Shown here: piece after piece, positions 56,101 to 64,000 of the stretch
Layout of the letters: every line of letters starts with the position of its first letter
How positions within the stretch are numbered: position 1 is the first letter of the stretch
From: Typha latifolia
Taxonomy: Eukaryota > Streptophyta > Magnoliopsida > Poales > Typhaceae
Length of the DNA stretch: 64,000 nt
Reading direction: 5' to 3'
Assembly: GCA_019914945.1 (NCBI GenBank)
Contig: CM034101.1
Coordinates: 3,111,188-3,175,187 of the forward strand
Program-made: the position numbers and the translations under genes
Notes under the pieces: model-generated
Databases searched by the model: none
The model's input: only the letters and a program-made list of their open reading frames with translations
Told to the model about the DNA's origin: nothing

Positions 56101-58259
56101 CATATAATAAAGACTCTGAAATGAATCCTCCCAGTCCTGCTGCCTTTTAAGTAAAAAGTCCTTTTCTACATATAGAAACCCAAAGAGAAAATTACCTCTC
56201 ATGTTTCACTGGATACAAAACATGACAACACAAAAAAAATGGGGCATACTTACCTCCCCTTGTGGTTGATGAGGCCATAGCAGTTATGATGGAAGGAGGA
56301 AGTGAAGATTGAGGATATAACCATGACTGTAAAGCCTCAGAAAATAGTACTTCGGTTGTCGCATTATGACCACTTAATGAGCAGCCAAAACTTTGACCTT
56401 TGTTATGACAGAACTGAGAAGTGAATTCGCTTATGCCAGTGGTAGCTGAATTTGCGCTTATCCTGTGACACCTAATAATTAAAACATTTGACATGGTTAT
56501 ATCCCAGACCTTTTAACAAAACAATCGTAGTTTGATAAGTACATCATCAGAATGTTCAGATTGAAAAAGTACAGAGTATACTCATAAAGTGCTTCACAAG
56601 ACATAATATGCAGGCTGAATAGCATGGGCAATTAGCATAATAAGAAAATCGGGGAAAAGGGCAAAGCATCAAATACGGGTAAGTCTTTCAACCTCTTAAT
56701 ATGGTGATGTGTATATTAACTCTGCTAACTCCTATAAACAACATTACAACCTTGAAAAAATAAAATTCACAATATTTTGGTTTCACTCTGCTGTTAAGTA
56801 GCCAAGTGTAATGAAGTTTCCTAACCTAATACAAGAAGATAATCCTAATGAACCAATGAGAATAATTACATCACAAGAGCTAAAACACAAAACAAGCAGA
56901 ATAAGCTCTACATCTATCAGAGGAAACCGCATTATCATCAGAACAGACATGGAATAAAATAACAATTGAAAATGCCAGTTCTATACACTTACCACTTCAC
57001 TGAGGATGATGAGATTAAACGCAAGGTAGTTTTTAATGTAAAATCGAAAGGAGCTTTATCTCCTGGTATGTGAATTTCAGAGGGGTAAATATTGGATGAA
57101 ATTGAAGGAACATCACCAAGTCTTCTAAAAGAGTCAGCCACAGAAGAAGCGGCAGGAACTTCACGAGATATCAATCCTTTAAGTGCTTTTGCCTATCAGG
57201 AGTTTTGCAGCATAAGCTAAAGTCACTCGACTGCAAATCACAAAGATCAGGCTAGATATGAAATTACCATATCAATTTTGGCAGAGTCAGCCAACTTCTC
57301 GTCTCCGAGATGAAGCTCAACAACATTACGCAAGGCATTCTGGCTACATTTCTCAATCTTTCTAAAATCTTGATCTCCACTATCTTTAAGAGATGCATCA
57401 GAAGACTCCAATTTATTAAGAGTGCCTCCATTAGTACTAGATAGGGCACTGTAAGGATCATTAAGAAAAGAAACAAGTAATATAGGAAAAGATAAACACC
57501 ACATTTTACGGATAATGAACTAGTAATGAATAAATTGAAGGAATACCATAAATCTGAGGGACCCTTAATTGCAAAGCTGGAAGCAGCACCATTATTAAGG
57601 TTTTCACAGATAGTCGAAGAATCCTGCTTTGGCGAGGTATGGACAGCAGTTCAATAAGGAAAACCATAAACAAGATACTCTTAAGTTAACCTTCACATTT
57701 CTTATATATGACAACCAATGATACTAAGCTAGATGAAAAATGACAACTAAGGTTACATACCAAATCTCTAACCGTGGATTTTTCCTTTCCGTAGAGTACT
57801 CTGCACCTCTCACTGGACTTCTTGACAGGATACACCTCACTAACACGGGTATTTATGTATTTAGGAATCTTTGATGCTTCTGGTTTCCTAACCCTGGCAG
57901 ATAGAAAAGCAATCAGCAAAACCTAGAACGGAGAAAACTATGATCATCGCAAAACGCTACCTGTCAACGGCCACGAAACTTGGCAACTCTTTCTCGGCAA
58001 GCTTTTCACCAGTCCTTCGCTTCAACTGTTCCCCCTGCCATGGGTACACGCACAAAATAAACATGCAGTTCTAGTGTACTACTTCACAACCTTGCTATGG
58101 AAATAAGATGCTTCTATCAGGGGAATATGCTCATAGAAATGGAAAGAAGAATACTCGCAGCTCCGAGGGAGTCTTCCTCTTCATCTTCACATCTGATTGG
58201 AGTCTCCCTAATGGAAATCTATTGAGTGAAGAAGATTCAAGGACAGCAGCTTTTGCCAT
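53079..58259 (-). CDS. DONSON: DONSON homologue (replisome / CMG-helicase assembly factor)
   Basis: Homologue of downstream-neighbour-of-SON, which in animals helps assemble the CMG helicase and protects forks. Fourteen coding exons, all phases consistent: 58155-58259, 57961-58034, 57761-57893, 57547-57623, 57268-57448, 56993-57192, 56254-56471, 56070-56165, 55534-55652, 54299-54400, 54087-54196, 53929-54016, 53404-53600, 53079-53283; 634 residues. The disordered N-terminus carries KRKTPSELRGEQLKRRTGEK. The conserved core has SEALQSWLYPQSSLPPSI, RQQDWEDSFQSLYYMLRKN, YTSQFVVLFIGG, YLSQSTRGLRSLL and FSMPLCHAEVEQATEADLVE, and the gene ends VLPPWVVCGICAAMSSDG plus a variable tail. The ATG (MAKAAV) was chosen because upstream sequence shows no similarity. 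A 5' UTR intron between about 58330 and 58507 is likely. Confidence 0.92.
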
Positions 58260-59711
58260 ACTAGCCAAAACTTCTACCGACGCATCTCCCTTCCCGCCAT
58301 CAGCACTCTCCTGTGGCAAACACTGAACATTACAGTCAACGAAAAGTGAAAAAAGAAAGACTTTTGGATATCAATCTCCCATCAAACGAAAGGATAACGA
58401 TTAAACAACCCTAATAAACCACGAACCAAGTTGATCGGGATCCAAAAGAATAAAGTAGGAATATACATGGAGGAAGAAGAGGAGGAGAGTGAGAATTCGA
58501 AATAACCTTGAGATCTTGATCGATCGGGAAGGGCAGCGGATGGATCCGATGGTGAATGCCTTAATTCCCGCACCGGAGAACTAGGCCTAGATCGAGAAGG
58601 ATCTCGATGGGGAGTTGAAGAGAGAGAGAGAAGGCGGCGTTTGAAAAGAAGGGGAAATGAGAGCGGCGAGGGAAACTGTGAAATGATGCGGATTTCGCCC
58701 TCTTTTTCGGATTTGGGATTTTTGAACGAGAGAAGTTTCCCTCCGCCAATATAATAATCTCACGACCGTCGCTTTTCTAACGGCGTCCGTTAATGAGAAC
58801 GGAAAATTCTTTTTGGGTGCTTCTACTATGTATTTGCCATTACGAGCCCATTTAATATCAAAATTGCCACTATTTTTTAATATATTGTAATTACCAGTAA
58901 AATTATTATATTCTTTTGGAAGGTGTGGTTCCATTAGTCCACAGTTATTAAACATCCTAAACTTTAAAAGAAAAAAGTTTTCTTTTCACTACCCTTGTCT
59001 AAATTATTCTATGAATATTCTTCAGAATTAACTAAAATAATATTTATGAAAAAAAATTCAATGTGTCCAATGCTGGTTACTTAAGAAACCTTTTTTTTTT
59101 CAGAGCCACATATATGATCAGGATCGGATCGACGTAGATTTTGATATTCATTATCACTTTCATAAAATTTTAAATTTTATTCAGAAGACCAATGAGTAAC
59201 AAAAAAATGAATTTATATCCAGTCAGACAGCATTTGAAATGTCAAATTAGAAACACAACCATCCATAGACTATCCTCTTGAAAATTTATCACCAACAACT
59301 ACTTCGATAACTACTTGTTAGACGGTCTTGTCCGTTGAATTTTCCGCCTTTAATTCCTCATCAAACTGTAAGAAAAATAATAAAAGACGGCTATCTTTTA
59401 ATTATGCGATCAAAGCTTAGAAGAAGAAAAAAAACTCAGTTCAGTTATTCGCGAGGTCAAAAAAGCTGCTGATAAACTTACAAAATTGTGCATATAATTT
59501 ATAAGGAAAATGCATCCAATAATGGCGAGAGAGCAAACATTATATACATACTAATCATATTAAGACACAATTGCTTCAATATATAATGGAAACACCCAGA
59601 TTAACTTCATACTTACCACGAGCCATCACAAGTCAACTACAATTTAAGCAATTAATGGTTGAGCTCTTGAAGAGATGGTGCTTCAAATGTTTGGAGAAGA
59701 TGAGAAAGAAA
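58260..59711. other. DONSON leader/promoter and spacer to the VQ genes
   Basis: 58260-58750 is probably the spliced leader and promoter of DONSON on the minus strand; a 62-codon frame starting at 58749 has no recognised similarity. The remainder is AT-rich with nothing recognised. Confidence 0.5.
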
Positions 59712-60104
59712 CTAGGCTATATAAGAAGGCAGTGAAGATGACACTTGATATTGACCCAGTGTGAGGATCAGCGGATCTTCGACTCGGGAATTGAATTCAC
59801 AACCTCTTCTAGCCTCAGTAGTCTCGGTGTGATTAAAATCGGGGTTGTTTGCAAACGAGGAGGAGGAGGAGGAGGAGGACGTGGATCTGCCTGTCAACTG
59901 TTGCACCACGCTCCGGAAATCTTGCGGTCTTGCGTGGATTATCTTCGGCGTGTGAACATAAACGATCACCGGAGATGGACTATGATCAGGGGTCAATCGG
60001 GAGGGAGTGGCAGCGGCCGTCGGCTTCCTGGCCTTCCATGACTCCTTACCTACCTTGAGTAGCTGCGGCCTTGGACCTTGGAGCTCTCTCCTGGATGAAG
60101 GCAT
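59712..60104 (-). CDS. VQ-motif protein, copy A
   Basis: Intronless, 130 residues. The VQ motif FRSVVQQLTG is at 63-72, preceded by VIVYVHTPKIIHARPQDF, a signature of one VQ subgroup. The N-terminus MPSSRRELQGPRPQLLKVGKE is shared in pattern with copy B (SKREELQ, PRPS-LKVAKD). A Ser run follows the motif. VQ proteins are small, usually nuclear or plastid-linked, cofactors of WRKY factors and MAP kinase targets in defence and growth. The specific partner cannot be read from sequence. The start is the ATG at 60104; the stop at 59712 is confirmed. Confidence 0.9.
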   Translation of the reverse strand: MPSSRRELQGPRPQLLKVGKESWKARKPTAAATPSRLTPDHSPSPVIVYVHTPKIIHARPQDFRSVVQQLTGRSTSSSSSSSSFANNPDFNHTETTEARRGCEFNSRVEDPLILTLGQYQVSSSLPSYIA

Positions 60105-60165
60105 GATGTGATAAAATTGTTCAACCTGCTGTTACTTTGGATTCAGATATATATTTATGAGTTGA

Positions 60166-60185
60166 GGAGAGAGAGAGAGAGAGAG
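60166..60185. repeat. (GA)n tract
   Basis: About ten GA units, about 60-80 bp upstream of the VQ copy A start codon, i.e. likely in its leader or core promoter. Confidence 0.9.
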
Positions 60186-60673
60186 TCAATCAAATGTGAA
60201 AAGTCTTTGGTCAGCTTTGGCTTATGACTTTAGACTGCTAAGTATAGAGAGCTGGAGAAAATGGATGTTGAGAAATTACTATAAGTGGCTGGTCAAAGGA
60301 AGAAAGTCAAAGAAGGGAGAGGTCCACCTACAAATATATTATATTATATTAAGAGGGAATAGAATGCGAATTTGCTAATGGCTGCTATATTCAATTGAAC
60401 ACTTTGGGTGAGTCGAAGAGTCTTTAATTTGAATAAGTTTGACGATGACGATGACGATGACGAGGTATTTAATTAGGACTTCACGGCAAAAGAAAAGGTT
60501 AGTTGGGCGGTGCAAGTGAAGCCTAAACTAGCAAGAATTAGTCTCGGGATCAAGCACCTTTCAAAGATCGGCCCGGAATATAGCCGGAAAACATCAAAAA
60601 ATATCCACGATGATTGCCGCCGCTCTAACAGTGAGAATACCATGCATTTATGCTTACTAGTACCTGTACAAAC

Positions 60674-60681
<8 letters not shown>

Positions 60682-60725
<44 letters not shown>
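60682..60725. repeat. (CT)n microsatellite
   Basis: About twenty-two uninterrupted CT units between the two VQ genes. It is the longest simple repeat in the window. Confidence 0.95.
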
Positions 60726-60727
<2 letters not shown>

Positions 60728-60839
60728 CATATACGCATAACACACATACAGAAAGAAGTTATGGAAAATAAAATCAAACATGCGTCACAATAATATAATT
60801 GCATCACTGATGTCAAACCTTGACAATCAAATCTAAGCT

Positions 60840-61169
60840 TTAGATACATCCGTTCTCCCAGGCTTCATTGAGATCTAGCATCGGAAAGACTGAAGACTCT
60901 CCTGTAGATTTTCCAGTCAAGCGTTGCACCAATCTCATGAACTCCTGAGGTCTTGTGTGGATAATTTTAGGTGAATCCACGTGCACGACGACCGGCGAGC
61001 CGCGGTGATCGATCACCGGAGACCGACATATACCAGCCGCGATATTAATCGTCGTCGCTGCCATCTTCTTCTTCTTCGACTTCCCCGAATCCTTAGCCAC
61101 CTTGAGAGTTGAAGGTCTTGGAGTTGTTAGCCTTTGTAGCTCCTCTCTCTTACTAGAGTTATTGGTCAT
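60840..61169 (-). CDS. VQ-motif protein, copy B
   Basis: Intronless, 109 residues from ATG 61169 (MTNNSSKREELQRL). The VQ motif FMRLVQRLTG is at 77-86, preceded by VVVHVDSPKIIHTRPQEF, close to copy A. A basic KSKKKK at 30-35 could be a nuclear localisation signal. The C-terminal FPMLDLNEAWENG is an LxLNE-like, possibly EAR-type, motif (LDLNEA), suggesting repressor activity; this is inference. An in-frame ATG at 61214 would add 15 residues; 61169 is preferred because the SKREELQ...PRPS pattern then aligns with copy A. Same orientation as copy A, 735 bp apart, so a tandem duplication. Confidence 0.9.
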   Translation of the reverse strand: MTNNSSKREELQRLTTPRPSTLKVAKDSGKSKKKKMAATTINIAAGICRSPVIDHRGSPVVVHVDSPKIIHTRPQEFMRLVQRLTGKSTGESSVFPMLDLNEAWENGCI

Positions 61170-63800
61170 GGCTTCTTGTTTACTTGGGTGGTAGAGAAGG
61201 CAGTCTTGCTTCAAATTATATATGGATTCAATGCTGCAAACTTATCATATATTTGTAAGAGGAAACTAAAGAGAGTGGAAATGAGTGAAGAGTTGTGGAG
61301 AATTATCCAAGAAGCAAGGTAGAAGTTGGCTGTCGATTGATTTGTTTAATTAATTTGTTATCATAAACTATTAAAAGTGTCCCATTTTGGAGCTAATTAT
61401 GATTCATTAAGTTGCTTTCCAGTGCCAGTCAAACAAAGACGGGAATTTTAATGAGGAAATGGAGATTAAATTTTTTTATTATAGCCATCCAAGCTATAAT
61501 GAATATGATTATTATATATATAAACGTTGAAGGGTCTATGATTATTTGGTTTACAATATTGAAGGAATAAGGGCGGAAATTTTGATGGATGGTTGAGAGT
61601 ATATAATATAATTATTAAAGAGAATATATATTAGATGATGGGTATACAATTTGTGGGATTGGGTTTATAGTTAAGTTAAATTGGATTTGACCAAGCTATC
61701 TCATGTCCTAAGATAGCCTGTGATTTGGTCTTATTTGTTTGACTTGAGAAGTGGCACTAGACAAGGCTTTGGAGTTAGCAAAGCAAACTAATTTCTTAGT
61801 TAAATGAGTTGTATACTTATATATATATACTGATCGAATTGGAGCGGGTCAAAATTAAGCTAACATAAATATGGTATATTTATTAAAAAGATTGGCATGT
61901 TAAATACGAATATTGCATGCTTATTAAGTTATAAAATAGATTATTGGGTTACACATATTTTTCATATTATATACTGATTTATTCTCATTTATATGATAAA
62001 CTATTTAATCGGATTATAATTAGATTATTATGCTATAAATTGATTGATGAGTCCTAAACAAATTGAACTTAGATAAATGAGCTAAGATAATAAATATGAA
62101 TGAGATTGGTTAATAATGGGGTTAGACAGTTCAAAATATTTGTGATATAAACCTAATTATATTAAATCTAAAACTTATTAAAAAATTTCAATTCATGTTG
62201 GGTAAAAAGTTATCAATCATAATAGTTGCCTAGTTTTATTAACGTAAAAGTTGAGATTCATATTTAATAGATTTTTTACTTGACTATTGTACGAACATAT
62301 CTAGGTGATTTAGACAAGAAAAAAAATTAAAAAATAATGGCACTAAGAATAAAGATGTGATGTTAAATTGAAAAAAAGGCAAATTAGATAAGGCTAAGTA
62401 TCAATAATTTAATTAAAAACAAATAAAAAAATCCTTATCTATATTTTATTAGTTAATCCCATTGGTGGTCCCAAAAATTCATGCTTAGAATTAAATATAT
62501 ATTTTATTAGTTAGCTGCATGTTGCAGTCGCATAGTTATCTTAACAAAATATAAACACATTATTATTTTTACTTAAAGATTCTCGTACCATACATGCACG
62601 ATACTTAGATATCACATGATATTATTTTATTTCGTATATGAAGTAATTAAGTGACACTTATTATTAATTTATACAATGAAGAAACTTCCTCCATCACGAG
62701 CATATTATTCACACCGGTATATTATGTTTTGTTTGGTTTAAGGCTAAGCTCCTAACTAAATTAGCTAGTCTCATTTCTTAGTTTTGATTTAAGTACTTTA
62801 AATTATTTTAAAAATATAGTGTTTAATTATGAATTAGATTAAAGTATAATTATTTATTTTTGAATGTGATTAATGTGATATGAAAAAGTAAAAATATATT
62901 AGTTTTGGAGAGAAATAAATGATATATAATATCCATCCTTCACTCTCTATATTTTATTTTTATCTTAAAAATTTTCTGCCATTAATTTTCTTAATAAAAT
63001 ATTATCGAACCTTAATACCCTTGACTAAAATTCTAAAATATTAGAAAAAAAAATAGAAGAACCAATTTTTATTTATAGAAAAGTAATAGAATATTCTCTC
63101 ATACGGTAGCAATTGTTAAGTTGAAGTAAAATATATAGTAAAATGATAAGTATCTATATAATATATAATAAGGTCTCAGTAATAATAAAGATAAAATATA
63201 ACGTTTTTTTTGATAAATTGGCTAAAATAATTTATGAACTAGTGAAGTCATCAGGCGACTTTGGTCGTACCTCGTGGGAGGCACATGCCATTTCTTTCCC
63301 ATATCCTTTTCAAATAAATAGGTATACCTACCTGTGCTTTTCCCATTTATTCCACCATAGTGGATTTTTATAAATAACAACTAAAATTTGATCATATTGT
63401 AAATGGCAATTATTTTTATAAATTATTTATAACATAATCTAATTATAGATTACACAAAAGAGTTAATCTTCCTTGTATGTATCTAAACTATATGCATGTC
63501 ACAGAACTACTAAACTACAATAATAATTTATTACCTAATAAAATATTACTCCACAAGATTGATATATTTTATTTTATCTATAATTCAAAGATAAGGTGTT
63601 TTATTACGAAAGGAGTTACTGTCTGCGGCTTTTTTTGGAATAAGTATGCAATGTAGGCGGTTATTTGCAAGGAAAGTAATTTTTAATTTTTAACTTGTGC
63701 GGTGGCTTCCTTTCCTACTTTGGTCTTTATTATCGGAATCGGATACATCTGATCCGATCTACATATATGAAAATAAAGGCATTCTTTTTGGAAAAGATTT
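61170..63800. other. AT-rich intergenic region
   Basis: About 2.6 kb with no recognised gene, RNA or intact transposon. It separates the minus-strand VQ genes from the plus-strand OEP61-like gene. Confidence 0.5.
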
Positions 63801-63910
63801 GATATAATCTTTCGTCTTCTCTTCTTATTTATAGTTTCCGATCAAGAATCGAGGGTTCTGCGGGCGAGGTCGAAGCGTTGTTCGAGTTCTAAGGGTGAAG
63901 GGAAAGTAAA

Positions 63911-64000
63911 ATGAACAACGGAATCATGAGTCCCGAGCTGATCAGGCTCGCCCAGGAGCAGATGAGTAAAATCCCTCCCGAAGAGTTGGCGAAGATCCAG
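63911..64000 (+). CDS. OEP61: OEP61/TPR7-like outer envelope TPR protein, first 30 codons
   Basis: Partial, running off the window. The visible start (MNNGIMSPELIRLAQEQMSK, then PPEELAKIQ) matches the N-terminus of OEP61 (TPR7), a tail-anchored TPR protein of the plastid outer envelope and ER that binds Hsp70/Hsp90 and helps deliver preproteins. The TPR and anchor parts lie outside, so identity rests on the N-terminal pattern alone. The first ATG is at 63911. A TATA-like TATTTATAG lies near 63826. Confidence 0.75.
   Translation, partial: MNNGIMSPELIRLAQEQMSKIPPEELAKIQ

Larger units (their letters stand above)
60105..60839. other. Promoter of VQ copy A and spacer to copy B
   Basis: It holds a GA run at 60166-60185 just upstream of VQ copy A, a GATGAC repeat near 60440-60462, and a CT microsatellite at 60682-60725. 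No gene is seen. Confidence 0.5.

Noticed and set aside
58561..58749. 62-codon frame MAEGNFSRSK upstream of DONSON as a gene or N-terminus
   Set aside because: It cannot be joined in frame to the MAKAAV exon by an obvious splice and shows no similarity; it is more likely leader sequence or chance.
1..64000. CRISPR array, bacterial operon or phage features
   Set aside because: Introns, tRNA types, retroelement and gene families are plant nuclear; no regularly spaced repeats were seen.

Overview
The window is nuclear DNA of a flowering plant, most likely a monocot and probably not a grass. It carries multi-exon genes with GT-AG introns, two cytosolic tRNA genes, a plant L1-type LINE, and AT-rich spacers. 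Several genes have very GC-rich third codon positions (the carboxylesterases, GatC exon 1, the 5' end of the EFL1 gene). This 5'-high GC gradient is typical of monocots. The species was not determined.

Layout, left to right: (1) 1-9639 (+), the 3' part of a UBP12/13 (USP7-type) ubiquitin protease gene, 21 exons seen. (2) 11608-14612 (-), a GatC subunit of the organellar Glu-tRNA(Gln) amidotransferase. (3) 15519-19054 (-), a nine-exon kinetochore SKA-like protein. (4) 19171-19243 (+), tRNA-Arg(CCT). (5) 19348-25446 (+), an essentially full-length but reading-frame-broken LINE flanked by a 16-bp target-site duplication. (6) 26545-26616 (-), tRNA-Gly(TCC). (7) 28505-39728, a cluster of intronless CXE15-like carboxylesterases: three intact genes, one copy with a 1-base deletion, and one internally deleted remnant. 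(8) 41377-44446 (+), a GTD-binding (myosin-binding) protein. (9) 46015-47887 (+), a steroid 5-alpha-reductase family membrane protein. (10) 49245-52331 (-), the EFL1 ribosome-maturation GTPase. (11) 53079-58259 (-), a 14-coding-exon DONSON homologue. (12) 59712-60104 and 60840-61169 (-), two VQ-motif genes in tandem. (13) 63911 to the end (+), the first 30 codons of an OEP61-like TPR protein.

Most genes are unrelated housekeeping neighbours, as expected in a plant genome; there is no operon-like system. The one locus with internal organisation is the carboxylesterase cluster. Copies 2(+)/3(-) form a tail-to-tail pair, and copies 4(+)/5(-) form a second, duplicated tail-to-tail pair. Reading the flanks and bodies separately, the interior of one pair is inverted relative to the other: copy 4 has a copy-2-like promoter but a copy-3-like body, and copy 5 has a copy-3-like promoter and start but a copy-2-like 3' half. 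That is the footprint of recombination between inverted gene copies. By similarity to CXE15 the intact genes may hydrolyse strigolactones or related esters, but the substrate is an inference. I found no clearly undescribed molecular system.
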